Below are positions 1 through 9,120 of a stretch of DNA of 39,156 nt, in pieces; within the stretch, counting starts at the first letter, position 1, and each line of letters starts with the position of its first letter. The DNA is from Nanobdellati archaeon (GTDB lineage Archaea; EX4484-52; WAPT01), in contig WAPT01000019.1 of NCBI GenBank assembly GCA_015520605.1, forward strand, positions 1-39,156, in the 5' to 3' direction. The translations under genes were made by a program, and so were the position numbers. Below the pieces are notes generated by a model that made no database searches, had not been told where the DNA came from, and saw only the letters and a list, made by a program, of their open reading frames with translations.

Positions 1-10
1 CTACTTATTG

Positions 11-955
11 TTAATCCCTTATACCTTCAGGTGTTATTCTGAAGACCGCTTCTCCATCAGGTAAATGTGGAGAATCAACAAGCCTCGCGATTCTTTTGTC
101 TCCCTTACCTTTCCTTAAGTAGATTCTGAAAGTGGCTGCGTGATGTAGAACATGACCGCCAACCGCCTCAGTCGGATCGCCAAATATGACATCTGGTTTT
201 GCCATCACTTGGTTTGTTATGTAAACAACACAGTTGTATGTGTCAGCGATTTTTTGCATTGTATGAAGATGCTGGTTGAGCTTTTGTTGTCGTGACGCGA
301 GAGCACCTCTACCCACATACTCAGCTCTGAAGTGGGATGTTAAGGAATCTATAATTATCAGTTTTATCTTATATTCTTTGATTATGTCCTTTGCCTTTTC
401 CACGAGCAAAATCTGGTGGTCTGAGTTGTAGGCTCTACCCACAAACACATTCTCAAGCGTTTTTTTCGGATCCAGCCCCAAGGCGTTTGCCATCTGTTCT
501 ATTCTCTCAGGCCTGAATGTGTTCTCAGTATCTATGAATAAAGCATTACCGTTAAGTCCTCCCTTCTCTTTTGGAAGCTGAACATTTACCGCGAGCTGAT
601 GCGCGAGCTGTGTTTTTCCGCTGCCGTATGCTCCGTAACATTCCGTTATTGACTGCGTTTCCAGCCCACCGTGCAGGAGAGCATCAAGCTCCTTACTACT
701 TGTTGTAAGTTTGTTAACACTTTTCCTCTTTTCCAGCACAGCTAGCCCGGTTTCGAAACCCATGTCCAAAGCTTCTCTGGCGGCGGATATGATCTTTGCA
801 GCAACACCCTCTCCGATTTCCGCCACAGCAGCAAGCTCGGCTGGAGAAGCGGTCGCTATCACCATGAGATCCGTGTAGCCGGCTTCCATTAACTTTTCAG
901 CTATCTTTGGCCCGACTCCTGGGAGATCCTCGACGGAGGTTATCTTTTCCTTCAT
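11..955 (-). CDS. radA: DNA repair and recombination protein RadA
   Basis: Archaeal RecA/Rad51-family recombinase that forms filaments on single-stranded DNA and catalyses strand exchange in homologous recombination. The N-terminal helix-hairpin-helix domain is visible ([12 protein letters not shown], about residues 10-22 from the chosen start). It is followed by the ATPase core with Walker [10 protein letters not shown] (about 108-116) and Walker B LIIIDSLT, and the FRAEY and ITNQV segments typical of RadA. The length of 314 aa fits the family. The ORF track begins at a GTG three codons upstream; I chose the ATG at 955 because GGTGGAG lies just upstream at ribosome-binding distance. The gene follows rpa directly on the same strand, so the two are very probably one operon linking single-strand binding to strand exchange. 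Walker A has Ala-Tyr where many RadA proteins have Glu-Phe, a mild variation. Identification is secure. Confidence 0.97.
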   Translation of the reverse strand: MKEKITSVEDLPGVGPKIAEKLMEAGYTDLMVIATASPAELAAVAEIGEGVAAKIISAAREALDMGFETGLAVLEKRKSVNKLTTSSKELDALLHGGLETQSITECYGAYGSGKTQLAHQLAVNVQLPKEKGGLNGNALFIDTENTFRPERIEQMANALGLDPKKTLENVFVGRAYNSDHQILLVEKAKDIIKEYKIKLIIIDSLTSHFRAEYVGRGALASRQQKLNQHLHTMQKIADTYNCVVYITNQVMAKPDVIFGDPTEAVGGHVLHHAATFRIYLRKGKGDKRIARLVDSPHLPDGEAVFRITPEGIRD

Positions 956-965
956 ACTCTCCACC

Positions 966-2000
966 CTAATTTTCTAAAAAGGCTTCAACTTCGTGTATCA
1001 ACGATGTTAACAGTGATGTATACTCCACATCACTAACCCTCATTGTTACCAGCTCCGCAAACTCCGTCAACTCATTCTTCCTAATCACACCTCTGAACAC
1101 AAATTCTTTCCCTATAATTGGGAGCACATAATCCTCAAAAAACTTTTTTTCACCCATGGTTTTAATTTTTTCCTCGATTTCATCAACACCCATGTTAAGC
1201 AATCTCCCAACATCCTTTCTAAATGCGACAAAGTTTATGGACGCAACACCATCATCGATTACTCCGCTTAAAATAAGAAGCTTATCTGGTTTTACTTCGC
1301 CGTGTTCCTCACATCTCATACCTTCCTGGAGTTTGGTTTTGCAACTGGGGCAGAGATAATGGATGACGGGGCGTTCAAATACAAGCGAAATGGCGGCTCT
1401 CGCAATTACTGCATCTCCTTCCTTTACCTGCCCGAGGTTCACACGTTTGTAGTTTCTTTTTTGAACGAGTTGAGCTGTCACAGCATTCTCCGGTACTTCT
1501 ATTTCAATCGGGACATCGAGCTTTTTAATTGAACCTTGCTTGCCAACCCGTACCTCTATTCCACCAAAATCATCCTCTCTTGTGTATCCGTTGATGATCT
1601 CTATTACATCCCCTTCTTTCACATCCTTCAGCATCTCGACCTTTTCGTTCCAGATGGATACTCTGACAACACCAGTCTCGTCCCCTGCAAGGAGGTTAAT
1701 AACCCTTCCTGTTTCATTGTTCTCTCTCGAAAACTCCCTGGAGGGGTAGATACGGAGCACCTTAACACACAGATTCACGCTGTTCAAACCGGAAATGAGG
1801 TTCCTTATCTTTAGCACCTTTGGCTTCTTCTTGACAAGCTCAACTCCGAGCTCCTTCCCCACAATTATTATCGCCCCAGCCCTTGACACCAAACCTCCGA
1901 ATTCCTCAATCTTTTCCTCAATCCTTTTCAGAACTCCCTCTCTGGAAATTCCCGCTGTCTCAACTATCTTCTCTATTAGTTCCTCCTCATTAATCTCCAT
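966..2000 (-). CDS. rpa: Replication protein A (single-stranded DNA-binding protein, zinc-finger type)
   Basis: Single-stranded DNA-binding protein that protects ssDNA in replication and repair and hands it to RadA. The 344-aa sequence has an N-terminal helical segment, an OB fold around residues 65-160 ([24 protein letters not shown] are typical OB strands), a second OB region around 190-290, and an embedded zinc finger [16 protein letters not shown] (C-x2-C-x8-C-x2-H), as in archaeal RPA41/COG1599 proteins. The ATG at 2000 has no purine-rich ribosome-binding site, but a TTTTAAATAT box is centred about 25 bp upstream, so the mRNA is predicted to be leaderless. Downstream radA starts almost at the rpa stop, so both are likely co-transcribed. 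Family membership is clear; the exact subunit composition of the RPA complex in this organism cannot be seen here. Confidence 0.93.
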   Translation of the reverse strand: MEINEEELIEKIVETAGISREGVLKRIEEKIEEFGGLVSRAGAIIIVGKELGVELVKKKPKVLKIRNLISGLNSVNLCVKVLRIYPSREFSRENNETGRVINLLAGDETGVVRVSIWNEKVEMLKDVKEGDVIEIINGYTREDDFGGIEVRVGKQGSIKKLDVPIEIEVPENAVTAQLVQKRNYKRVNLGQVKEGDAVIARAAISLVFERPVIHYLCPSCKTKLQEGMRCEEHGEVKPDKLLILSGVIDDGVASINFVAFRKDVGRLLNMGVDEIEEKIKTMGEKKFFEDYVLPIIGKEFVFRGVIRKNELTEFAELVTMRVSDVEYTSLLTSLIHEVEAFLEN

Positions 2001-2020
2001 GGTGGATTTTTCAGATCCAT

Positions 2021-2030
2021 ATATTTAAAA
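2021..2030 (-). promoter_or_regulatory. TATA box for rpa-radA operon
   Basis: On the minus strand this reads TTTTAAATAT and is centred about 25 bp upstream of the rpa ATG, which places the predicted transcription start at or next to the start codon (leaderless transcript). The 85-bp gap between rpa and the 3' end of cdc48 holds nothing else that I can support. Confidence 0.6.
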
Positions 2031-2085
2031 TACTCACTCACACCACTGCCGATACTGCAGACAGGGTGCCGATAGAAGGATTCAA

Positions 2086-4380
2086 CTACCCAAAGTAGCC
2101 CAACTCTTCCGGCTTTCTTAGCTCCTTTATCCTTTCTATTTTCCTCTTGAAGGACTCTATGTCGTTTTTGGTGAGGGAGGGCTTTATGACGTTCATCGCT
2201 TCTTCAAAATGTCTCATACGCACCTTTTTTGCATTTATCTTCTCTCTCAAAGTTATCAGCGCAGCCTCCCTGCATAGCGCTTCAATGTCGGCTCCTGTGT
2301 AATTTTCAGTTCTCTCCGCTATCTTCTCCAGATCAACATCGTCAGCCAGAGGCATATTCCTTGTGTGAACTTTAAGGATCTCAAGTCTGGCTTTCTGGTC
2401 TGGAGGGGGCACATAAATGTGCCTGTCGAACCTTCCTGGCCTCATTAAAGCTGGATCAAGCACCTCCGGCCTGTTTGTTGCACCTATAACTATAACACCA
2501 CCAAGTCCTTCCAGCCCGTCCATCTCCGCAAGGAGCTGTGTCACAACACGTCCCATGACCTCGTTTTCGGTTGTGAAGCTTCTTTTTGATGCGATAGCGT
2601 CAATCTCATCTATAAAGATTATAGACGGAGCCACCTGCCTTGCCTTTCTAAAGATCTCCCTTATCCTCTTCTCGCTCTCCCCTACCCATTTGGAAAAGAT
2701 CTCCGGTCCTTTTATATAAATGAAGTTGGCCTCGCTCTCATTGGCCACAGCCTTAGCTAACAATGTCTTTCCCGTTCCAGGAGGCCCATAAAGAAGCACA
2801 CCCTTTGGCGGTTTTATACCCATTCTCTTGAACGCTTCCGGGTGCTTGAGTGGCCACTCCACCATCTCTCTAAGCTGCTGCTTCTGCTTCTCAAGCCCAC
2901 CTATATCATTCCATCTTACTTTTGGCACCTCAATCATAACTTCACGCATCGCACTTGGTTCAACAACCATCAAGGCATTCTTGAAATCCTCCATGGTCAC
3001 CTGTAACTTCTCCAGCACTTCTGGTGGGAGCTCATCTTCGTCCAGATTAATCTCGGGGAGCACCCTCCTAAGAGCGGACATTGCAGCCTCCTTCACAAGC
3101 GCCGCCAGATCAGCCCCAACATAACCATGGGTTATATCGGCTATCTTCTCCAGATCAACATCGTCAGCCAGAGGCATATTCCTTGTGTGAATCTGCAGTA
3201 TTTCAAGCCTCCCGTTTCTGTCCGGCACACCGATCTCTATCTCCCTGTCAAACCTTCCCGGTCTTCTCAAAGCTGGGTCAAGCGCGTCAGGTCTGTTTGT
3301 TGCTCCTATGACTATTACCTGTCCTCTGCTCTTCAACCCATCCATACATGCAAGAAGCTGCGCGACTATTCTTCTTTCAACTTCCCCGGTAACATCCTCC
3401 CTTTTTGGGGCTATGGCGTCAATCTCATCTATGAAAATTATAGACGGAGCGTTTTCTTCAGCTTCTTTAAATATGTCTCTTATCTTCTTCTCACTTTCTC
3501 CATACCACTTACTTGTTATTTCCGGCCCGTTGATGGAAATAAAGTAAGCACCGCTCTCATTGGCCACAGCCTTAGCTAACAATGTCTTTCCCGTTCCAGG
3601 AGGCCCATAAAGAAGCACACCCTTTGGCGGCTCTATGCCCAGCCTCTCAAACAGTTCTGGATGTTTCAACGGGAGCTCTATCATTTCCCTTACCTTTCTC
3701 ACAGCTTCCTTAAGTCCACCTATATCTTCATAGGTTACCACAGGAACAGCGCCCTTCTCTTCTGCAACATCCACGCTTTGACTAAGAACCTCAACTCTCG
3801 TATTTTCTGTTATTATCACTATACCGGATGGCTCGGTCTTAACAACCCTAAAGAGCACCTCTCCAAAACCAAGAGCAAAGAGCTCATCAATTCCGAAGCC
3901 TGTGAAGAAATCGGATCTGTATGGATGGCCTCTCCTTCTTGGTGCGGGCAGAATTATATCGCCCTTAACCATAACTCTTCCCAACAACACCCGTTTCATA
4001 TGCTCTCCTGGGATGTGAACCACAACTCCCTTCTGCGCCGGAGCAAGTACAACCTTCTTGGCTTCTTTTATCTCAGCCTTTCTCACCACAACTGTCTCGC
4101 TGACGGAAACTCCAGCATTCCTCCTCGTATAACCGTCCATCCTTATTATGTCCAGTCCCGCATCGGAAGGATACGATCTGAGAGCTATGGCCGCTGTCTT
4201 TCTTTTCCCCTCTATCTCTACAGGCTGGCCTTCTTTCACTCCTATTTCGGCGAGTCTCCTGAGGTCTATTCTAACAATTCCGATGCCTATATCTGATTGC
4301 GCGCTGCTCGGTATCTCTCCAACCTTGAGTCTTATTTCCTTTTTCTTGCTTCCTCTATTTTCCCTTCCCTCTCCAACCAT
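2086..4380 (-). CDS. cdc48: AAA+ ATPase Cdc48/VAT (p97 homologue)
   Basis: Hexameric AAA+ unfoldase that extracts and unfolds proteins, in archaea probably feeding the proteasome. Domains in order: double-psi-barrel Cdc48 N domain (about 15-100), second N subdomain (about 100-190), D1 AAA module with Walker A GPPGTGKT at 259-266 and Walker [11 protein letters not shown], and D2 AAA module with the same Walker motifs. The length of 764 aa is usual. The C-terminus ends YFG, close to the proteasome-docking HbYX signature but with Phe where Tyr is expected. The gene stands alone on the minus strand and diverges from radB, sharing a TATA region 54 bp wide in total. Two long tracts are identical at DNA level between D1 and D2 (79 bp and 52 bp), which suggests gene conversion inside the gene. 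Confidence 0.97.
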   Translation of the reverse strand: MVGEGRENRGSKKKEIRLKVGEIPSSAQSDIGIGIVRIDLRRLAEIGVKEGQPVEIEGKRKTAAIALRSYPSDAGLDIIRMDGYTRRNAGVSVSETVVVRKAEIKEAKKVVLAPAQKGVVVHIPGEHMKRVLLGRVMVKGDIILPAPRRRGHPYRSDFFTGFGIDELFALGFGEVLFRVVKTEPSGIVIITENTRVEVLSQSVDVAEEKGAVPVVTYEDIGGLKEAVRKVREMIELPLKHPELFERLGIEPPKGVLLYGPPGTGKTLLAKAVANESGAYFISINGPEITSKWYGESEKKIRDIFKEAEENAPSIIFIDEIDAIAPKREDVTGEVERRIVAQLLACMDGLKSRGQVIVIGATNRPDALDPALRRPGRFDREIEIGVPDRNGRLEILQIHTRNMPLADDVDLEKIADITHGYVGADLAALVKEAAMSALRRVLPEINLDEDELPPEVLEKLQVTMEDFKNALMVVEPSAMREVMIEVPKVRWNDIGGLEKQKQQLREMVEWPLKHPEAFKRMGIKPPKGVLLYGPPGTGKTLLAKAVANESEANFIYIKGPEIFSKWVGESEKRIREIFRKARQVAPSIIFIDEIDAIASKRSFTTENEVMGRVVTQLLAEMDGLEGLGGVIVIGATNRPEVLDPALMRPGRFDRHIYVPPPDQKARLEILKVHTRNMPLADDVDLEKIAERTENYTGADIEALCREAALITLREKINAKKVRMRHFEEAMNVIKPSLTKNDIESFKRKIERIKELRKPEELGYFG
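2318..2369 (-). repeat. 52-bp tract identical to 3140-3191 (D2 copy)
   Basis: This segment of the D2 module is base-for-base identical to 3140-3191 in the D1 module of the same gene. It encodes the shared [17 protein letters not shown] region. Identity extends through synonymous positions. Confidence 0.85.
2733..2811 (-). repeat. 79-bp tract identical to 3552-3630 (Walker A region of D2)
   Basis: This segment around the D2 Walker A motif ([20 protein letters not shown]) is identical over 79 bases to 3552-3630 in D1, including third codon positions. The offset between copies is 819 bp here and 822 bp for the other identical tract, a difference of one codon. Confidence 0.85.
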
Positions 4381-4403
4381 AAGTACTCTATTTGTTATAC
4401 TGA

Positions 4404-4416
4404 ATTTTTAAATATT
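4404..4416. promoter_or_regulatory. Shared divergent TATA element for cdc48 and radB
   Basis: The sequence ATTTTTAAATATT is nearly symmetrical. Read on the plus strand it is centred about 25 bp before the radB ATG; read on the minus strand it is centred about 30 bp before the cdc48 ATG. The whole spacer between the two start codons is 54 bp with no room for a second box, so one element probably serves both leaderless transcripts. Confidence 0.6.
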
Positions 4417-4434
4417 GGAAGAAAAAGCTACCAC

Positions 4435-5136
4435 ATGGTGAATGTCCTCAAGCTGAGGTGGGAACAGTTAAATGTTTTTCTTGGGGGAGGAGTGGAAAAG
4501 GGCATAATAACCAACGTGTACGGTGTTGCTGGCGCTGGCAAAACCAACTTTGCGCTTGAAGTGACGATAGCAGCACTCCTTGAAGGAAAAAAGACAGTGT
4601 TCATTGACACGGAGAGAAACTTTTCTCCAGAAAGATTTTTGCAGATGCATCCCAGAAAGGAAGATCTGGAAAGAGTGCTGATCTTCGAGCCATTCTCCTT
4701 CTACGAGCAACATAAAGTTATTCTAGAAAAACTTCCCGAAATCCTAAAGAAGGAGGATGTTGGTGTTGTTATCATAGATTCCATGGTGGCTCTTTATAGA
4801 CTTGAGATGAGGCACGAGAAAGCACAAGAAGTCAATGCTATGCTCAGCGAGCAGTTTGTGCAGCTTGCTAAACTTGCAAAGTATCACAACATTCCCGTGG
4901 TGGTGACATGTCAGGTTTACACACCCTTCGACACAGAGGAGCTTGAGATAGTGGGGAGAGACATCCCGAAATACTCATCGAAGTGCATGATCCTGCTTGA
5001 AAAGAAGAACTTCAACGAAAGGAGAGCAACTCTTATGAAACATCGCTACATGCCCGAGGGAGTATCCATCGATCTCAAAATAACAAATAAAGGTCTTACG
5101 CCCGCCGGATCAAGGAAGTTTGCTATCTTTAAATAG
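4435..5136 (+). CDS. radB: RadB, RadA paralogue
   Basis: RecA-fold ATPase paralogue found in euryarchaeal lineages and thought to assist RadA-dependent recombination. The 233-aa protein has Walker A GVAGAGKT (about 30-37), Walker B VGVVIIDSMV, and lacks the N-terminal helix-hairpin-helix domain of RadA, as expected for RadB. The ORF track extends 46 codons upstream through the promoter; I reject that extension and use ATG 4435, because TTTTAAATA is centred 25 bp upstream and the protein then begins as RadB proteins do (MVNVLKLRWEQL). It diverges from cdc48. pyrE follows 27 bp downstream on the same strand but has its own weak TATA-like sequence. RadA and RadB within 5 kb form a recombination neighbourhood. 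Confidence 0.94.
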   Translation: MVNVLKLRWEQLNVFLGGGVEKGIITNVYGVAGAGKTNFALEVTIAALLEGKKTVFIDTERNFSPERFLQMHPRKEDLERVLIFEPFSFYEQHKVILEKLPEILKKEDVGVVIIDSMVALYRLEMRHEKAQEVNAMLSEQFVQLAKLAKYHNIPVVVTCQVYTPFDTEELEIVGRDIPKYSSKCMILLEKKNFNERRATLMKHRYMPEGVSIDLKITNKGLTPAGSRKFAIFK

Positions 5137-5163
5137 GTTTAAACACACAAAAATTAATGAGGG

Positions 5164-5748
5164 ATGGGGGTTATGGTATCTCTCTTTGACATCTTCAACA
5201 TGTCGAATGTCATAAAGAGAGGGAAATTTAGGATCTTTGGGAACTTAGAGTCCAACATCTATTTTGACGTTTCTGAGATCCTGAACAATCCACGCAACTT
5301 TGACATCCTCACCGATATGCTCGCTGATAGCGTCATGGCGATGAACCCCGACAGAGTGGCCGGGGCTTACACTTCCGGCATACCTCTTGCAACCGCCATT
5401 TCTCTCAAAACCAACATCCCCATGGTTTTCATAAGGCGAGAGCCAAAGGAGTACGGACTAACCCGGAGAATCGAGGGGAAATTGGAAGAAGGCGATCATG
5501 TTGTGCTTGTTGATGATGTTTTTACATTCTACGAGTACAATTTGCCATACATCGAGGCTATAGAAGAGGCAGGAGGAATCGTAACATACATGCTGGTAAT
5601 CGTGGACTTTGAGGTGCCGGAAGAGAAAAAGAAGCTTGCGAGGAAAGGTGTAGACCTCGTATCCCTCACAACCGTGCGGGAGATTGTGAACAAGATGAAA
5701 AAGCGTGGATTTTTACCCCAAGATTTCAAGGTCGAGCTAGAGTGTTAG
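5164..5748 (+). CDS. pyrE: Orotate phosphoribosyltransferase-like protein (PyrE-like)
   Basis: Type I phosphoribosyltransferase resembling orotate phosphoribosyltransferase, which makes orotidine monophosphate from orotate and PRPP in pyrimidine synthesis. Support comes from FRIFGNLESNIYFD (like the F.L.SG..S.YY.D segment), AGAYTSGIPLATAISLKT, the flexible loop RREPKEYG, and a PRPP-site strand VVLVDDVFT. The usual TTG after VDDV is replaced by TFY, so the phosphate-binding loop is altered; it could be a divergent PyrE or a related transferase or regulator. Start choice: ATG 5164 has a TTTAAA about 24 bp upstream, while the in-frame ATG at 5173 has a better spaced GAGGG. The stop lies inside the 3' end of topA on the other strand (12-bp overlap). 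Length of 194 aa is normal for the family. Confidence 0.75.
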   Translation: MGVMVSLFDIFNMSNVIKRGKFRIFGNLESNIYFDVSEILNNPRNFDILTDMLADSVMAMNPDRVAGAYTSGIPLATAISLKTNIPMVFIRREPKEYGLTRRIEGKLEEGDHVVLVDDVFTFYEYNLPYIEAIEEAGGIVTYMLVIVDFEVPEEKKKLARKGVDLVSLTTVREIVNKMKKRGFLPQDFKVELEC

Positions 5749-7803
5749 CTTCTTTTTACTTCTTTTTTTGCAGCTGGGGTCTAAGCAGATGAACCAATGA
5801 GAGCTCTTTTTGCCTTTAGTTCGCATAATGACTCTTATAATGGGAGTACCACAGGTTTCACACACCCTCCCCGTCGGTATTATTTGACCTTTGGTTGGAA
5901 GAGGATAAGAAATTTTACATTTAGGATATGTGTCACATGACACAAATCTCTTGCCAGATTTTCCCTTTCTTATTATAAGATTGCCTCCACATTTACACTT
6001 GCCGAGTACACGCTCCTTGGATTCCATATCTTTTATGGAATACACAAGTTCCTTCCCCAACTCTTCCTCCTTTTCCTTGAGTTTATTTAGCACAGATATA
6101 AGATGGTTCTTTGCCTCCACCACTATTTCATCACTTTTTGCGATTCCTTTGCTTATTTTCTCAAGCTTTTCCTCGAACTCACGAGTTAGTTCTTCGTCCA
6201 TAATTCTTTCAGCATACTCCTTCAATATTGTTACGACCTTCTCTCCGATGGGAGTTATCTCTATTTTATTACCCTTTATGTACTTTCTTTCATATAGGTG
6301 GTGCACTATTTCAGCTCTTGTTGCCTTCGTTCCGAGGTTTCTCTTTTCAAGCTCCCTCACGAGAGAGGCAGCGGTGTATCTGTCTGGTGGAGTAGTCATT
6401 TTCTTTTCAAGCTTTACCTTATCTACGGGGTAGGTGCCATTAAGGGTGAATGCCGGCAGCTCAATCTCTTTACTTCTCAAGTAGGGTTTGTATGCTCTGT
6501 ACCAGCCTTCATGAACCACCTGCACTCCCGTTGCGATGAATTTGGCGCCATTGGCATCAAAAACAACCTTTGTGAGCATTTTTTCAGCAGGTTCCATGAA
6601 ACAAGCAAGAAACCTTCTTACGATGAGATCATAAATTTTCGCTTCATTTTTACCTAGATTTTGAGGAACCTCTCCTGTGGGGTGGATGGCCGGATGTGCT
6701 TCATCATCCTTCTTCCCTTCCTTAGGAATCAGAAGACGCTTGCTTAACAACTCCGCCACAACACTTTGATATTGTGAGATCTTTGATATACCATGCAAAA
6801 TCTTGTGAAAGTCAATTGTTCTGGGAAGCTTCTGCGAGCTCGTTCTGGGGTAGGAGATTAGGGACATTTCATAAAGCTTCTGCGCTATGTCCTGTGTCTG
6901 TTTCGGGCTGAGCTTGAAGAGCGCGTAAGCTTCAGCCTGCAAGTCGTTGAGATTGAACGACGCGGGTGGGTTGTGTTTCTTTTTCTTCCTGTTTATCTCA
7001 GCAACCCTAGCGTGTTTCGTTGCTTTCACCTTTCTGTGGAGATCTCTTGCAACAACCTCTTTTTCTATCTTACCTCCTTCATATTCTGCTTTTACCCCCA
7101 TTACCTCTATGCTGAGCTTCCAATAGGGTGTTGGCATAAACTGCCTTATCTCAAGCTCCCTGTCGTAAACTATCTTCAATGCAGGCCCCTGAACCCTCCC
7201 GCTGCTCAGTATGAAGTGTCTTCCTGCCTTTTTTACTGCGCTCATCAGAGCTCTGCTTACATTAATCCCCCAAAAATAATCTAAAATGTGTCGCGTGACA
7301 CCCGCTTCTGCAAGCCCGAAGAGAATGGTCGGTTTGGCATTCTCATACGCTTTAACAAGGTCGTCCTTTGTCAGGGTGGAGAAAAGCATACGCTGTGCAT
7401 TTTTTCTGTTACATATAAAGCGCAGGATGTTGAATCCGATAGTCTCGCCCTCAATATCGTAGTCTGTGGCTACGATTATCTTCTTGGACTTGTTGCTGAG
7501 CATTTTTATGGCAGAAATGTATTCTTTAGTATATGTCGCACTCTTACCGACAACATACAGCGGTTTCCACTCGACATCGAATACAGGGTAGTGGTTATAC
7601 GCTACCTTCTCCCTTTCCGCCAGCCCAAAAAGATGCCCTGCAGCCCCCACAACTGCTATTTTTTTGCCCTTCCTCTCTATCTCAAAATAAGGAACCTTGC
7701 CGTGCCTTTTCGTTATAATCTTTGATTCCGCAAGTGCCTGCGCTATCTTTCTTGCACTGGAAGGCTTCTCAGCTATGATGAGCTCATCGTACATTTCCAT
7801 CAT
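5737..7803 (-). CDS. topA: DNA topoisomerase I (type IA, archaeal)
   Basis: Type IA topoisomerase that relaxes negative supercoils by single-strand passage. The TOPRIM domain is at the N-terminus (IIAEKPSSARKIA; acidic motif ATDYDIEGE at about 112-120). The active-site tyrosine is Tyr318 in LISYPRTSS. The C-terminal tail has two zinc ribbons: CKC..CDTYPKC (Cys 603, 605, 623, 629) and CETC..CLDPSC (Cys 648, 651, 673, 678). The length of 688 aa agrees with archaeal TopA. The start ATG overlaps the serS stop as ATGA, with further in-frame ATGs at codons 2 and 4, so it is probably translated by coupling to serS. The last bases overlap the convergent pyrE gene. No reverse gyrase helicase domain is fused. 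Confidence 0.96.
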   Translation of the reverse strand: MMEMYDELIIAEKPSSARKIAQALAESKIITKRHGKVPYFEIERKGKKIAVVGAAGHLFGLAEREKVAYNHYPVFDVEWKPLYVVGKSATYTKEYISAIKMLSNKSKKIIVATDYDIEGETIGFNILRFICNRKNAQRMLFSTLTKDDLVKAYENAKPTILFGLAEAGVTRHILDYFWGINVSRALMSAVKKAGRHFILSSGRVQGPALKIVYDRELEIRQFMPTPYWKLSIEVMGVKAEYEGGKIEKEVVARDLHRKVKATKHARVAEINRKKKKHNPPASFNLNDLQAEAYALFKLSPKQTQDIAQKLYEMSLISYPRTSSQKLPRTIDFHKILHGISKISQYQSVVAELLSKRLLIPKEGKKDDEAHPAIHPTGEVPQNLGKNEAKIYDLIVRRFLACFMEPAEKMLTKVVFDANGAKFIATGVQVVHEGWYRAYKPYLRSKEIELPAFTLNGTYPVDKVKLEKKMTTPPDRYTAASLVRELEKRNLGTKATRAEIVHHLYERKYIKGNKIEITPIGEKVVTILKEYAERIMDEELTREFEEKLEKISKGIAKSDEIVVEAKNHLISVLNKLKEKEEELGKELVYSIKDMESKERVLGKCKCGGNLIIRKGKSGKRFVSCDTYPKCKISYPLPTKGQIIPTGRVCETCGTPIIRVIMRTKGKKSSHWFICLDPSCKKRSKKKLTL
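5749..5770 (+). terminator. T-rich termination region after pyrE
   Basis: Just after the pyrE stop the plus strand runs CTTCTTTTTACTTCTTTTTT, two T tracts separated by a few bases, the usual form of an archaeal intrinsic terminator. It lies within the Lys-rich C-terminal codons of topA on the opposite strand, so coding constraint could also explain it. Confidence 0.35.
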
Positions 7804-9092
7804 CGCTTGGACTTTGGCTCAATTTTCTTTATTCCATTCATGTATGGCCACAACACTTTAGGAATGTCCACACTGCCATCTTCATTCTGATAATTTTCAA
7901 GGATAGCACACATGGTTCTCTCCGTTGCTATGCCAGTACAGTTAAGGATGTGTACATAGCCCTTCGGTTTGCTTCCCTCTTTTTCCCTCCACTTTATGTT
8001 AAGCTTCCTAGCCTGATAATCTGTGCAGTTGCTCCCACTCACCACCTCTCTATACTTTTGCTGAGCCGGAAACCAAACCTCTATATCGTACTTTTTGGCA
8101 GCATTATCGTTCATCTCTCCGGAACATATATTTACCACCCTGTACGGCAGTCCCAGCTCCTGGTAGAACTCCTCGGCATTCTGAATCATCCTTTCATGCC
8201 AGTCCCAGCTTTCCTCCGGCAGGCAGAATACTATTTGCTCAACCTTGTCGAACTGGTGCACCCTGAAGATGCCTTTGGTATCTTTTCCATGTGCTCCAGA
8301 TTCCCGCCTAAAATTAGTTGAGAACCCCACATACTTAAGTGGGAGCTCATCCTTCAGAAACGTCTCATTCATGTGGTATGAAAGGATCGATTGTTCTGCT
8401 GTGGCTATGAGGTAGGCATCCATGCCTTCAACCTTGTATAGAGTTTCCTCAAAATCAGCAAGTTCTGAGGCCCCTTTCATGGCCTCACCACTTATCATAT
8501 ACGGCGTCCAAAGTGGTATAAATCCCTTGGCCGTTAGCTTATCGAAGGCATACCTTATTAAAGCGAGGTTGAGCAGCACGAGCTCGTTTCTTAGGTAATA
8601 GAACCTTGATCCGATAACCTTGGCAGCTCTGGCAACATCAGCAACATCGAGGATCTCTATCAGATCAGCATGCCCTTTTGGCTCGAAATCGAATCTCTTG
8701 GGATTTTCCCATGTCCTAACCACAACATTATCTTCCTCGCTCTCACCCACAGGCACGCTCTCATGTAGTATGTTTCCTATTCTGTAGCGGAGCTCATCTC
8801 TCTTCTGGAGGAGCTCGGCAGCTTTCTTCTCAAGCTCATCAACCCTTCGCTTTAGATCCTTCATTTTTTGAGCAAGATCCTCGGGAGTTGAACTTCTTTC
8901 TTTTCTCCTCTTTGCAACTTCGGAAAGAATCCTGTTCCTCTTCTCTCTCAGCTTCTGAAGCTCCCGTATGCTTTCCCTCCATTTTGCATCGTACTCCAAC
9001 ACTTTGTCCACTATGGACGGGTCTTTGAATCTTTTTCGCTCGGATTCCTTAACTATTTCGGGGTGTTGCCTTATGAAGTCCATGTCGAGCAT
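7800..9092 (-). CDS. serS: Seryl-tRNA synthetase
   Basis: Class II aminoacyl-tRNA synthetase charging tRNA-Ser with serine; the standard type, not the rare methanogen type. The N-terminal tRNA-binding coiled coil spans about residues 30-105. Class II motif 2 appears as FRRESGAHGKDTKGIFRVHQF and motif 3 as TGIATERTMCAILENYQ. The length is about 430 aa. The ORF track starts at GTG 9095; I prefer ATG 9092, because the protein then begins MLDMDFIRQHPEIV like other SerRS proteins and GGTGAT lies 5 nt upstream. topA follows with an ATGA overlap, making a serS-topA operon. The promoter is an AT-rich TTTTAATAAT element shared with the divergent coiled-coil gene. Confidence 0.96.
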   Translation of the reverse strand: MLDMDFIRQHPEIVKESERKRFKDPSIVDKVLEYDAKWRESIRELQKLREKRNRILSEVAKRRKERSSTPEDLAQKMKDLKRRVDELEKKAAELLQKRDELRYRIGNILHESVPVGESEEDNVVVRTWENPKRFDFEPKGHADLIEILDVADVARAAKVIGSRFYYLRNELVLLNLALIRYAFDKLTAKGFIPLWTPYMISGEAMKGASELADFEETLYKVEGMDAYLIATAEQSILSYHMNETFLKDELPLKYVGFSTNFRRESGAHGKDTKGIFRVHQFDKVEQIVFCLPEESWDWHERMIQNAEEFYQELGLPYRVVNICSGEMNDNAAKKYDIEVWFPAQQKYREVVSGSNCTDYQARKLNIKWREKEGSKPKGYVHILNCTGIATERTMCAILENYQNEDGSVDIPKVLWPYMNGIKKIEPKSKR

Positions 9093-9110
9093 CACACATC
9101 ACCAAGAACC

Positions 9111-9120
9111 TTTTAATAAT
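9111..9120. promoter_or_regulatory. Shared divergent TATA element for serS and the 213-aa gene
   Basis: TTTTAATAAT is centred about 25 bp before the ATG at 9141 on the plus strand. On the minus strand it reads ATTATTAAAA and is centred about 24 bp before the serS ATG at 9092. Only 48 bp separate the start codons, so the two transcripts must use overlapping promoter DNA. Confidence 0.55.

Noticed and set aside
4297-4434. N-terminal extension of radB in the ORF track
   Set aside because: Crosses the cdc48 start and the shared promoter; RadB proteins begin at the internal ATG 4435.
4927-4933. Single TTCGACA in radB, and another at 16171-16177 in the protease gene
   Set aside because: Isolated heptamers within coding sequence, expected by chance; not part of the array.
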